Positions 10,780-22,337 of a stretch of 64,000 nt of DNA are shown here, piece by piece (position 1 is the stretch's first letter; every line of letters starts with the position of its first letter). A program made the translations under genes and the position numbers. Below the pieces are notes generated by a model. It saw only the letters and a program-made list of their open reading frames with translations, made no database searches and was not told the origin of the DNA. The stretch comes from Hygrophila difformis (lineage: Eukaryota > Streptophyta > Magnoliopsida > Lamiales > Acanthaceae), in the NCBI GenBank assembly GCA_030278955.1, contig JAOANR010000001.1, forward strand, positions 40,884,890 to 40,948,889. Reading direction: 5' to 3'.

Positions 10780-12117
10780 GGTTGATTGATGCATTACCAA
10801 CAAAGAGACATGCACAAAAAGAAAGTGCAAATAAAAAGATTCTCTATATTTTATTGTATTATATTTGGTTTTAATTGTGCTTGTAAAAAGGTTGATTATA
10901 GTTTATACTTTTATTGGGATTGATCAAAATATGTTATTTTTTGTTTTTTATTTAAATAAATCATTATTATAAATAAAATATTATAGTTGAGATAAGTATT
11001 TTATTTATATTTATATTTATATATATTTTTATGTATAACAACCAAATAACGTAATTAATTTTTTTAATTAAAATAAAAATAAGGAGCTTATAAATTCTAT
11101 ATTCAATTTCTATGTTGAATTGTATAATCAAACAAACAAGAGAATTGATTCTCTATTCTATTTCTCAGTTGAATTCTCTGTTGTACCAAACAGGAGAATC
11201 AACTCCCTTACTCTGGCTCAATTCCCTTTCTCTGCAATTCCATTATCTGATATCAATAGTGTCCCATTTATTTTGGGCATAGTTTTTTATATGGGGATAA
11301 TTAGTATTTAATGTAGGGATATAATAGTGTTTAAGGTGGGAGTAAATTAAGAATTTATGTGATGTTATTTGAATGTATTTGAATTTTTAATTGATTTATT
11401 TATGTGTGGTGTGATAGTTGTGTGTTTGAAATTTAATATATATATTTATTAATGGATATGATTGGAGTGAGTTTGTATTTAATTATTTTCTAAAAAGGAA
11501 ATGAGACAATTGAAGTGGGACGAACAAAAAAAGTAAAGTAGGACGAAATTAGTGGGACGGATGGAGTATATAGTCTAAATTCTCCCACTTACCCACCCTC
11601 CTTTTTCAACATCCACTCCAACTATTATTTCTCAATTTCAACAACCTCATTCACATAATTAAAATAAAAATCTAAATCAAAAATCTAATATATTCAATAA
11701 TTAATCATTTTCCATTCTTTCTCACTGAGATCATATTTAAATATATTATCTATATTTATATCTAAAATTGTGGAATTTGGATTTAAATATAGTATTGAAT
11801 TTCTTAGTCCAAAATATTGGAATTTGGATTTATCATATTTATTAGATATGCTAATAATATCATTTTATACATAGAATATATATTAATATAAAAATCAAAT
11901 ATTATTAACGTAGAGAATTTTAAAAAATAAAAGTATTATAATTTTTAAATAAGTTAACGATTTAGTTGATTAGGTTTGTTGAGATTTATTTGATTAAGTT
12001 TGTTAAGATTTATTTCGTAGTCAGATTTATTTTGTACACCTATAAAATATGACATTTTCTATCTATTAGTGGAAGATTAGATTTTTATCGTTAATAAAAA
12101 GTATTTTGAGTTTCCCG

Positions 12118-15100
12118 TTCTTCCATTGGAAGGATAGTTAGTTCAGCAGAGGGTACAGAACTTCCAGGATCCGAATTTCCAACCCCACATCCAACAAAGA
12201 CCCAATCAGAATCAGGGACAGAACTTCCAGAACTTCCACGCCCAACCTGATCAGAATCAACAATTTAACCAAAAGCCACCATCCGTCTGGAAAGGATGAT
12301 GACTGAGTTTATTTCCAATTAAAATGAGATAAACCAATAACTGCAGTCATCTATCAAAAATGTGGAGATGCAGGCCACTCAGTTGGCTAAGGACTTGCAA
12401 AACAGGGGGAAGGGAACACTGCCAAGTACTACTGAAACCAACCCGCAGTGTAAAGCAATCACATTGCAGGGAGGTAAAATTCTGAAAGGAGCAGTTGGAG
12501 CTGGAAAGAAAAAGGCTATGAATGGAAAGGAATCAGTGGAGGTTGACAAGGAACAGGAAAAGATTGAAGGAGATGAAAGTATTGAACTGGTGAATGACAA
12601 ATCAGACACAGCTAATTCGCAGGCTGAAGCTGCAGTGGAAGCTGATAAGGGTATGGGTGAAGGTACAACTTCCTTCCCTTTACCACCAAAAATTGATAAT
12701 AATAAGTACATGCCAAGGGTGCCATAACCCGCACGTCTTAAAAATAAGGAACATGATCTTAAATTCAAGAAATTTCTGGAACGATTAAAGTCTGTAGAGA
12801 TAACCATTCCTCTCATGGAAATGATTTCAGAAATGCCCACCTATGCTAAGTTCTTGAAAGAATTGATTTCAGGGAAAAGGCAGGTAGAGCAGGAGGAGAT
12901 GATTATTCTCAACAGCACATGCAGTGTCATAGTTCAGAGGAAATTGCCCGAAAAGAAAGAAGACCCTGGATGTTGCACGCTGCCAGTACAAATTGGAAGG
13001 GCCAAAGTGAGCATGTGATTATGTGATCTAGGATCCAGCATCAACGTGATGCCTCTGGCCATGGCAATTCGCCTAAGGCTTGAAGAAATTGAACGAGTCA
13101 AGATGAAACTGCAACTCGCTGTCAGATCAATCACCCAACCCGTAGGAATCCTCAAGGATGTGGTAGTCAAAACCGGCCAGATTCTTTTCCCGGTTGACTT
13201 CATCATCCTTGACATTGAAGAGGACTCTGAAATGCAACTTATCTTGGAACGCCCGTTTCTGGCCACTGGCGGTGCATTGATTAACGCTAAATTTGGAAGA
13301 GTCACATCGATGGTCGATGACAAGGAGATAACCTTTAACATGGAACAGCTGCAGAAGTTCCCGAATGAGGGATCTTGTTCCATGTTTGATGTAATAGATG
13401 ATAGGTGTGAGGACAAGAGCATTGACTCTGTGGTTTTGATGTCGGACAAAGTTTCAAAGCAGGTACTGATGCCTGCTGGTGCCGAGTAAAGCTGCAATGC
13501 CGTACACTTTGAGGACCCTATGACTGGGGACCTTGAAGAGTTTGACGGTATTGATTTCACTCCGGAGGAGGAGGAGCACCATGGACGAGGAAGTGGACCC
13601 TGTACTGACACAGGGTCCTGAAGGTAAATCTGATCTTTCACCCCCATCCATTTCTCGCAAATTACTGCCTTCCGTTGAATGTCCACCAGAGCTTGAACTT
13701 AAAATACTTCCGGATCCTCTTAAGTACGTTTTTCTCGCTGAATATTAAAAGTTACCGGTAATTGTGTCAGCCAAGCTGACACAAGAACAAGAAAAAGCTC
13801 TGGTAGACATTCTCAAGAAATATGTACATGCAATTGGATAGACCATTTCTGATATAAAAGGAATAAGCCCCTCTGTTTGCATGCACAGAATTTTAATGGA
13901 AGAGGAGTATATGCCCTCAAGGCAACCTCAAAGGCGTCTGAACCCCCACATACAAGAGGTAGTAAGGAAAGAAGTTATCAAGCTCTTAGATGCTGGTATA
14001 ATCTATCCTATATCTGACAGCAAATGGGTTAGCCCAGTGCAGGTAGTACCTAAGCATGGGGGGATGTGCATAACGACTAATGAGCAAGGAGAAGAAGTGG
14101 CGACACGGCCAGTGACCGGTTGGAGAGTTTGCATCGACTACCGGAAGCTCAATACCGCGACGCGGAAGGATCACTTTCCCTTGCCGTTCATTGACCAAAT
14201 GCTTGAGAGGTTGGCCGGGAGGGAATACTACTGCTTTTTGGATGGTTATTCGGGCTATAATAAAATTGTAATAGCTAGTGAAGATCATGACAAAACTACT
14301 TTCACGTGCCCATATGGAACTTTTGCATACAGGCGCATGCCTTTTGGCCTTTGCAATGCGCCTGCCACTTTTCAACGCTGCATGATGTCTATCTTTTCAG
14401 AATTTATCGAAAAATGCATAGAAGTCTTCATGGATGACTTCTCTGTATATGGAGATACTTTTGATGAGTGCTTGACCAATCTTGCAAAGATTTTAAAAAA
14501 ATGCGAGGACACTAACCTAGTTTTGAACTGGGAAAAGTGCCATTTCATGGTCACCAAAGGTATAGTGTTGGGTCACCGCATCTCGCGCGCTGGCATCGAA
14601 GTCGACAGAGCCAAGGTCTCAGTCATCTCCAATCTTCCATTACCCAATTCAATAAAATCGGTTAGGAGCTTCTTAGGGCATGCCGGTTTTTACCGGAGGT
14701 TTATAAAAGATTTTTCTAAAATTGCCAAGCCGCTCACTAACCTTCTTTGTAAAGAAAATTCTTTTGTAATAAATGAAGCGTGTGGTCAAGCCTTTGAAAC
14801 GCTAAAAAAGATGTTGATTTCTGCTCCAATAGTACAACCACCCGATTGGTCAATACCTTTCGAGGTAATGTGCGATGCAAGTGATCTCGCCGTAGGTGCA
14901 GTTCTTGGGCAACATAAGGAAGGGAGACATTGTGTAATTCATTACGCAAGTCATGCCCTGAATGAAGCCCAAATCAACTACACCACCACGGAGAAAGAGA
15001 TGTATGCTGTGGTTTTCGCGTTTGATAAATTCAGACAGTACCTCATTGGTACGAAAACCATAGTGTACACAGATCACTCTGCACTGAGATACTTGTTTAG

Positions 15101-16590
15101 CAAATAAGATACCAAACCTCGATTAATCAGGTGGGTACTTCTGTTGCAGGAATTTGATATCATAATAAAAGATAAAAAAGGCAGAGACAATGGTGCTGCT
15201 GACCATTTGTCTCGAATAGAAAATGATAAAAATGAACTAGCCGTCAATGAAAATTTTCCGGACGAGCAACTGTTTGCCTTGCACCTTCATGATCAAGCTT
15301 GTCCATGGTTTTCCGACATTGCTAACTTTTTAGCATGTGGAATAACCCCACCATTCCAGCACAAGAGTCAAAAAGCAAGGTTCAACCGAGATGTAGTTAA
15401 CTACTTCTGGGAAGATCCTTATCTCTTCAAGCATTGTGCAGATTCGATTATTAGACGATGTGTAACTGAGCACGAGGCTTATCCAATCGCTAAAAAATGC
15501 CATGAATCGGAATATGGAGGTCACCATGGTCCCCACTCGAACAGCTCATAAAGTGCTTGAGTGTGGTTTCTATTGGCCTACAATTTACGAGGATTGCAAG
15601 GCGTTTGTTAAGGCTTGCGACAGGTGCCAACGATTAGGGAATATTTCCAAGAGGGATGAAATGCCTCAAAAAGGAATTCTCACTCTTGAGATTTTTGATG
15701 TATGTGGTATTGACTTCATGGGACCATTCCCGACATCAGATGGGAATCACTACATCTTGGTAGCTGTCGATTACATGTCCAAGTGGGTTGAGGCGGTTGC
15801 ACTGCCAACCAATGATGGTCACCAAGTCATAAAACTTTTTAAAAATAACATTTTCAATAGATTTGGTGTACCTAGGGTAATAATATCTGATGGAGGAACG
15901 CATTTTGTTAACAAAGCTTTTGCAAATCTTATGAGCAAAACTGGGATTCTCGACAAGATAGGCACGCCTTACCATCCCCAGACCAGTGGTCAAGTCGAGG
16001 TATCAAACCGCGAAATCAAACATATACTCAAAGCCACGGTGGGGATAACCCATAAAGATTGATCACGTAAGCTCAATGATGCTCTATGGGCATACCGTAC
16101 TGCATTCAAGACTCCCATTGGAATGTCCCCTTATAGGCTTGTCTTTGGAAAAGCCTGTCACTTGCCCGTAGAACTAGAGCACAAGGCTTACTGGGCCGTA
16201 AAAACGCATAATTTTGACCCAAGAGTTGCTCAGGGCAAACACAAGTTGGACCTCAATGAAATTGGGGAAATACGTGTGCAAGCTTATGAAAGCTCAAGGA
16301 TTTACAAAGAGCGGACCCAGAAGTTACATGATCGTCGTATTAAGTCTAAACACTTCTATGTTGGCCAAAATGTCTTATTGTTCAATACTAGGTTGAAGCT
16401 ATTCCCCGGAAAGCTTAGATCCAGATGGGAAGGGCCATACGAAGTGCTGCACGTGTTTGAAAATGGAGCTGTCAGAATCCGAACTGACAAGGGAGAGCTG
16501 GTGGTGAATGGACAAAGATTGAAGGAGTATCTCGGACAGTTCGACCCCGAAAAAGAAGTTCAAATGATTTCAGAGCCGGCCTATGTTTAA
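12118..16590 (+). pseudogene. Athila-like gag-pol pseudogene, no LTRs (element E)
   Basis: This is a Ty3-type polyprotein of the same lineage as element A, truncated at both ends. In order: gag C-terminal piece (12362-12727, QCKAITLQGGKI); gag-pol junction (12815-13018); aspartic protease region (13046-13489); RT (13881-15107) with [32 protein letters not shown] and the catalytic FMDD at about 14430; RNase H ([22 protein letters not shown]); integrase (15144-16062) with GGHHG...CDRCQRLG zinc motif, DFMGPFP, SDGGTHF and [17 protein letters not shown]-terminal tail 16123-16590 with no chromodomain. There are at least four in-frame stops (13746, 15105, 16060 and one near 13840) and at least two frameshifts. 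Several stops read as CAA->TAA or TGG->TGA, as expected from methylated-cytosine decay. No LTR is recognisable: upstream 12000-12117 looks like the end of an unrelated LTR, and downstream DNA is the MATE-fragment block. Confidence 0.9.
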
Positions 16591-16739
16591 ATTAATTAAA
16601 TACATATATCTATTTATATATGTGTGAAGTCTTGAATTGAAAGATCATTGTACCCTTTAAGTTCTAAAAATTTTACATACTATGTCGGCCCTTATTTTAT
16701 CCCAAATCGATCGCAGACTCCCGCATCTCCCGCATTCGA

Positions 16740-17280
16740 TCGCGCTGCCTTCTCTGCAACATCTCTCTGCTAACCCTAGATCTGCGAACCGTTTCGTTGG
16801 AGAAAAGAAGCAAAGGTATGGGTTATAATTCGATTGCTTTCATTTTCTCTGCTTTCCCGTTCCTTGTTATGATGTGTGGAATTTTGGCGCGGCAATGGGG
16901 GCTTCGCAGGGTCACTTTGGCGCGGCGGTGGAAGGAGGAGGAGCCGCCGACCCAGTCGCGGCGTGGTGGGGGCGACATCGTGTCGCTGGGCAGCGGCGGG
17001 GAGCAGCAAGCCGCTGTTGCTGCGTTTGTCGGTGACAATGGGCTCCCTTCGTACGAGTATGATGGTGGATGAGGTGATGTTGAGTCGCGGTGGTCAAGGT
17101 GTTTCCGTTGCATATCTTCGGCCTTGCCCCGCCCTCGCTGCTCTCGTCTTGCTGCCCTTCTCTTCGCCTCGCCCTATGCTCTCGCTTAACTGCTGCTGCC
17201 GTCGTCCGCCAGCGCACACCCTTCTTCTCAAATAGTAGCAGCCTCAAGCCATCATCGCATAGGATCCAATCTTGAAACAA
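16740..17280 (+). pseudogene. GC-rich leader/exon fragment, unidentified
   Basis: A locally GC-rich stretch (especially 16890-17230) in AT-rich surroundings. It begins like a 5'UTR exon (CTAACCCTAGATCTGCG...CAAAG|GTATGG, donor near 16815). Several short overlapping ORFs are low-complexity Arg/Gly/Ala-rich in every frame, so none is a convincing protein. It is probably the captured 5' end of a gene and lies directly upstream of the MATE exons, but I see no MATE N-terminus here. Confidence 0.35.
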
Positions 17281-17489
17281 CGGTTTCGCGCAGTTGGAAA
17301 AGTATGGTATTTACTCCGCTTCTTTGGTTTAATTTCAATTTTGGTTTTTTTGACTGCATATTGGTTGGTTTTGGTCTTCTCCTTGTGTGGGTTTTGGTTG
17401 GGTGCTTCTGGGGGTTGTGTTGTTCGATGATGATGTATTTTTGGTTCGATTGGGATTTTGCATTTGACAGTATTGAACGAGGTGCGTTC

Positions 17490-18870
17490 AAAGTTTGAAT
17501 TTTTTCTTGCCTTTAATTGGGTTTTGCTGCTTTTGCTTGTTCTTACTAGGCAAATTTGCCCTGTGGATGATACCGCAGTTGTTTGCATATGCTGTGAATT
17601 TTCCTGTACAAAAGTTCCTGCAGTGTCAGAGGAAGCTTATGGCGATGGCTTGGATATCTCTTGCTTTGTTAGTTTTGCATATATTTTTAGCTGGTTTGTG
17701 ATCTTGAAGGTTGGGTCGGGACTAGTGGAGGAAGCTATTGCTCTTAATGTTTGATGGTGGCTCATAGTCATTCTTCAGTTGACATTTCAAGCTTTGTTCG
17801 GTTTTGCAAGCTTTTGCTGGCTTCTGCTATAATTTACGGTAATTGAGTTTGTTCTGTTTCTGACGTACTATGTATTATGTATGGATCTTCTTACTAAAGA
17901 GTTATTTCTATTATGAAATTATGGTGTAATTAAATTGTTTGGATTTCCATGCAGCTTGGAATTTTGGTACTTGATGATAATAGTGGTCATAGCCGGTGTC
18001 GTGGAGAATCATGTTATTCCAGTTGATGCCATTTTCATATGGTAAGACATCCATTGCTGTCTATATTCATCAAGTACTCAAGGAAGGCTTAATAGTAGAG
18101 CTATTTCTTTAATATATCTGGATGGTAAAGGTGTCATTTACAGGTCATGTGATATTCTTGTATTCATGCCATGCTTTGGGAAATTTTAGGTGTAGAAAAT
18201 ATTTTAATTAACTCATTCTTGTGGCATATTTTTTGCAGCATGATATTAATGGATGGAATGCAATGATTTTGATTGGATTTAGTGCTGCCATAAGGTGATG
18301 TTTCTAGCATTACGTAAGATAAGAGTCTGATTCTTGTTAATCCTCAAATGAATAATTATGTTTACTACACCTCCAGCGTGAGAGTGTGCAATGAACTCAG
18401 TGCGGGCAATGCAAGAGCTGCGAAGTTCTCAGTATTAGTGGTCTCCATTACAGCAGTGACAATCGGAGTCATTTATGTGATCATTGTACTAGCTACAAAA
18501 GATTTCTTCCCGTGGCTTTTCACCAACAACACGGCTGTAGCTAAGGAAACGACTATATTGTCAATTCTACTTGCACTTACAGTTCTCATAAACGGCCTCC
18601 AACCTGTTTTATTCGGTAAGAATTCAGCCTTTGCATGTTCTTACTATATCAAGAATTCAACATGTTAAGCTTACCACGACTTCTACTTGCACATTCTCTC
18701 TTGTTAGGTGTTCCTGTTGGAGCTGGCTGGCAATCCATTATAGCCTACATAAAACATTGATTGCTATTACATTTTTGGATTGCCCCTTGACATACTTTTA
18801 GGATTCAAATTGGGCTTCGGCGCTATTCCTGAACAAGATTATGAGACAATTTTATTGTTATTTTCATAAC
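17490..18870 (+). pseudogene. MATE/DTX efflux transporter fragment, decayed
   Basis: Plant MATE (detoxification) transporter pieces occur in order: GKFALWMIPQLFAYAVNFPV...MAMAWISLALLVLH (17550-17690); after a frameshift LKVGSGLVEEAIALN (17705-17752); LEFWYLMIIVVIAGVVENHV (17954 on); GWNAMILIGFSAAI (18250 on, reached only by a 1-nt frameshift near 18247); SVRVCNELSAGNARAAKFSV to LQPVLFG (18376-18613); VPVGAGWQSIIAYI and, after another 1-nt shift near 18752, DCYYIFGLPLDILLGFKLGF. An intron with phase-compatible borders (ATAAG|GTGATG ... CTCCAG|CGTGAG) is still visible, so this is a genomic copy and not a retrocopy. Roughly the middle and C-terminal half is present. Frameshifts exclude function. 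Confidence 0.85.
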
Positions 18871-19189
18871 GCTGATTTTTTTGCATGATAAGTGGCTCTC
18901 TGCATATGACCTTTAGGTATTTTGTGTTGGCCTATGGTGTTTGGATGAGTCCTGGTATTACAGCCTGTTCACTCTGTTTATGCTATTTATGATTGAGTTG
19001 ACAATGGAAAAGAGTCGTTTGAAGACTTTGACTGAACTTAGACTTGTAAAAGTGGATAGTCAGACTTTAATGGTGTATGGGTGCGATAACTACGTCATGT
19101 AAATTGCATGGATTCTTATACCTCTTTTGTTACTGTGCTTTCGGGTTGGCAATGCTCGTATATTAACTTGTTTTTTTTTTTGGTTTGAA

Positions 19190-19372
19190 TTTAGGTGGGT
19201 AAAACTCTCTGGCACAGAACTTCTTCCTGAGGATGTGGTGTCCATTGAGTGATCTATCGGTCTGGATGGAGATGACAAGCCTTTAACACATGCTTATTTT
19301 AGCCGCAAGTGCTATTGTCGATGAAGCTATTCTGACTAGCGAGCCCACCCGTTAATGGAAGGTCGCTTCTGT
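19190..19372 (+). pseudogene. P5A-type cation ATPase exon fragment (PDR2/MIA-like), decayed
   Basis: After an acceptor-like TTTGAATTTAG the plus strand reads WVKLSGTELLPEDVVSIE, a stop, then SIGLDGDDK and, with shifts, MLILAASAIVDEAILTSEPT before ATGGAAG|GTCGC. This is the actuator-domain segment of plant P5A ATPases (family: GTDLLPGDVVSI ... AILTGESTPQWK). The TGES phosphatase motif is degraded and several stops are present. A single exon with flanking intron sequence is typical of transposon capture. It sits 0.3 kb after the MATE fragment, in the same orientation. Confidence 0.65.
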
Positions 19373-20173
19373 TCATAATGCTCTTCTTCTTCTTTATATG
19401 ATCATCATAATTCTCAAGAAAATTTTGTCCCGATGCTTACGATGTGTCACTGGTGTTATTCAAATTCAAGTTGGCTTGTGAAAATGTATCATCTTAATTC
19501 AAATGTGAGGCCAATGGTTGTTATTTTAAGGCATGGGTTATAGCTATAGGTTTGATTGAAATCACATGTGGGTACAAGAGCAGGGAAGATATAATGAACT
19601 TATTAATTTCAATATCTGGATTCAAATATTTCATGGAATGCATTCGCTGGAGTATTAAGCAAACATGTGCCTGTGGAAAAGCCTATAAATGCTTATTTGT
19701 GTGGACATTGTTTGTCTGAATTCTGAAACCATGCATGTGCTCGGACAAAATTGGTTGGCAACGTAATGAGCTTGACACAACTAATTAGTTTTGAATTGGT
19801 TTGATCTTACAATCTTTGAATGCTCAAGCTCCTTCATGTCCTGATTGATTCAAGTCTGGTTCCACTTTCTGTTCAACTTTGATCAAGAAAAAAATATTGT
19901 AAAAACTGACCTTGGTTTTTTTAAATATGCTAAAACCCTGCTTCAGTTCTAGCCTTCTAGGATTAGCGCATGTCATCCTTAACAGCTTACAAGCCTTAAG
20001 AAGCCTTTGCGTTACAAAACAGATTGCAGTTGGGGGGAGGGAGAGATGGCTTGGGGAGGACTCACCAAGCATCGTTTTGAAGTAGTACATGCATCTTTAT
20101 TTAAGTATGAAACATTAATTTCAGTCCAACCTGTAACTATTGCCTGCGCATTAAAATAGCTTGTGTATTTGCA

Positions 20174-20201
20174 TTTAGGGTTTAGGGTTTAGGGTTTAGG
20201 G
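20174..20201 (+). repeat. Interstitial telomeric repeat (TTTAGGG)4
   Basis: Four perfect tandem copies of the plant telomere unit, fused in register to TTAGGGATATGATGC, the point where the 3'LTR of element A stops matching its 5'LTR. The 5'LTR has only one TTAGGG at that site (42111-42116). Confidence 0.95.
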
Positions 20202-21297
20202 ATATGATGCAAAATCCAAATTGAATATCGAAGTTGAGGTTTATACTCTGCTGAAACAGAATTAAGAAATAAAAATGGAAACCAGAAAGATAAGAAATTC
20301 ACAATCTGATACTGATCATTCTTCATGTATCTCAAATAACAAAGAATTAAAAACGAATACACCTGGAAATCTGATTGCAATCAGAATAATGCAAAGGTGA
20401 GCGAACAAGTCGGAAGTTTAGATGATGATCGTCGTGATGGATGAACAAGCGATCCAAAAGCAACTCTCCTTCCAGGGTATCCTCAAGCTAATCTAACAGC
20501 TAATCTTAAAGAAATCTACTGCGAAATCGAATTACAAATCTACTACGAAATCGAATTACAAATCTGAAGAACTCAAAGTAAATTGCAGAGAAAAATTAAA
20601 TCCTAACCTACCTACTAAATTCTAAAAGTGGACTGGAGAGTAAAATCGAGCTATTCTCTTCAATCTCCCGCGTGCTGAGCTGATTCCCCCAAGGGTCTTA
20701 TTTATAGATGGGTGTTGTAACTGCTTAAGCCTTGGATGATAACTGCTCGCATCAGAATAACTCTCCTCTCGCTTTGTCCAGTTCCTTCAAAGCGAGAGTT
20801 CAGAAACTTAATCATCTTTCTCAACAAGGCGAGGTCTTTCAATTTCTCCAAAGAGTTTGCTTCTCGCCATAATATCTAAAGCTTTCTGCCTTGCACCGAC
20901 TTTCTTTCCTCGCGATGTCAAACAATCATCGCGTGGACTTCAGCATCTGAACATTTTTCCTTGAATCTTTTCCTGATTTCAAACACAGACCCTCGCACCA
21001 TTCCTTTTCTTTCCTCGCTGTGTCTTTTCCTCTTCCTGCTGCTTTCCAGCTTAACTTCCTGATGAATGACAAAGCGTGGATCAGTTTGATAAAAACACAG
21101 CGTGCGAGACTTTCAAAGAAAACTTAGAATTTCAAGCCATTTCCAGTGTAATTCCAACTTCTTCACAATCTTAATTCTTCTTCCATCTTTTCTGATCCTC
21201 TATGATTATTCATAAAAAATCAATGGAATTAAGAACAAAAGAACATCATTAAGACACTAAATTGGACGCAAATGACAGTCATAAAAGGCTGTCATCA
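20196..21297 (-). mobile_element. Element A 3'LTR, truncated
   Basis: About 1.1 kb matching 42111-43212 with only about six differences seen by eye. The sense strand starts TGATGACAGCCTTTTATGAC directly after the PPT. The copy ends at the telomeric repeat, about 2.2 kb before the LTR end defined by the PBS of the 5' copy. The retained part includes U3, the palindrome cluster and the TATA box. Confidence 0.9.
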
Positions 21298-21313
21298 CGA
21301 TCCTCACATTTAG
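21298..21313 (-). promoter_or_regulatory. Polypurine tract of element A
   Basis: The sense strand reads CTAAATGTGAGGATCG immediately before the LTR start TGATGACAG. The core AAATGTGAGGAT recurs before the other LTR starts in this window (45229, 59386). From 21314 to 22337 there is about 1 kb of non-coding sequence, including a purine-rich sense tract (complement of 21862-21893). Confidence 0.75.
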
Positions 21314-22337
21314 AAACACTTGTCCTCAAGTGGTAAGAAACTTGTAAAGTTTCAAAGAATAAGTCCAATTAGTGGCTTCCGGGATTTAGATGTTCATGTA
21401 AGATTCCACTGGATCACTACCTTCTCTTTTCCAACTATCTCAAGCTTAACCCTTTCAACTGATTGATGCTTCATACCTGACTTTAAATTTACCAGGTTTC
21501 ATGAAATCATTAACAAAAGTGATTTGCATTTATGTGAATTATTGTTCTGCTCCTTAGTTCGTCAGACTTCTCTTCTCACGCTCAATCCTGTCCAACTCAT
21601 GTGCATATCTTGTATTCTTAAATAAAATACACTCTCTCTTCTTTTCTTTTTTTTATCAAGGGGTGGCCTTCCGTGGCTTTCAATAGCTCGGTTTCACATT
21701 ATTAGGAGGAGTCGCATGGCCTGACATTGCAGATGAAACTTCAACTCCCCTGCCCTTGATTCTGCTTTTTTAAAGTTTTACAACTTATAAATCAGAGGGG
21801 CAGCTGTGCCAGCTACCTATATCCACATTATTTTACCACGTCTGTTTCTGAAATTTCCCTTGCTCTCTTTTTCTCTCTCTCTTTTTTTTTTTTACTCAAT
21901 ATGCACACTCATCTTCCAAGAGAGACTAGATTAGATCAATCCTCTTAACCTTGTGCAGTTGTTGTTTATAGTATGCAAATCACTAGGGTTAATATAATCA
22001 TAAAACCTTCAAACTATTTATCCAGTAATGTCATCAATCAATCTCAGAGCTTACGGCTAAAGACAGTTTTCAAGAGCGGCTCATGCTTGCAGTGAAAATC
22101 TATAAAGTAGATATCTCCACAGGAAGCACTTTTAAACTCATCTTCTATTCCTTCATCAGTTTATTAGCCTCTCTGAGTTTTTTTTTTTTTTTAGCTTGAA
22201 ATTCAATCCTATAACAAAAAATTCATATTAATTCTATCCTAAGTTATATCAGAATAAACGGAAACAGGAAAGAAATAAAGAAAAAGAGACTGCAATTAAA
22301 AAGAAGAAAAAAGGTTTCAGAAAACTCCCCTGTGATC

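Larger units (their letters stand above)
5850..11262 (+). mobile_element. PIF/Harbinger-like element, deleted, inserted in the Stowaway
   Basis: Long imperfect inverted termini can be seen. The left end includes TGTTTGGTAACAACAGTGAA (about 5903-5922) and the complement of the right end includes TGTTTGGTACAACAGAGAA (about 11175-11193), with similar flanking sequence. A pyrimidine-rich leader ends in a donor-like CACAG|GTATGTTTC at 6222. A short ORF resembling the start of a Myb/SANT-like Harbinger accessory protein lies at 10711. No transposase ORF remains. The exact ends and the 3-bp target site are uncertain. Confidence 0.45.
5828..11566. mobile_element. Stowaway MITE remnant hosting a nested insertion
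   Basis: The right end reads TTAGTGGGACGGATGGAG|TA, the reverse complement of the classical Stowaway (Tc1/mariner) terminus TACTCC-TCCGTCCCACTAA. The left end, TA|TTCCCTCCCTTCCACTAAG, is a diverged copy of the same terminus. TA dinucleotides flank both ends (5826-5827, 11567-11568). The inner Stowaway sequence resumes near 11265 with AGTGTCCCATTTATTTTGGG. Nearly all of the 5.7 kb is therefore later insertion. Confidence 0.6.

Noticed and set aside
12379..12840. Minus-strand ORFs opposite gag/pol (12379-12840, 12934-13686) and the minus ORF 54994-55683
   Set aside because: They are antisense shadows of the gag/pol pseudogene or of the coiled-coil region; their composition mirrors the real frame and no family is recognisable.
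16797..17280. Overlapping ORFs in the GC-rich stretch as real proteins
   Set aside because: Several frames are open at once because of base composition; all are low-complexity and none shows a motif.
19824..20090. 88-codon minus ORF next to element A
   Set aside because: No homology signal or start/promoter context; length is within chance expectation.
20189..20380. Short minus-strand ORF present in both LTR copies (20189-20380 and 42026-42295)
   Set aside because: It begins in LTR sequence with no start context or domain; duplicated only because the LTR is duplicated.
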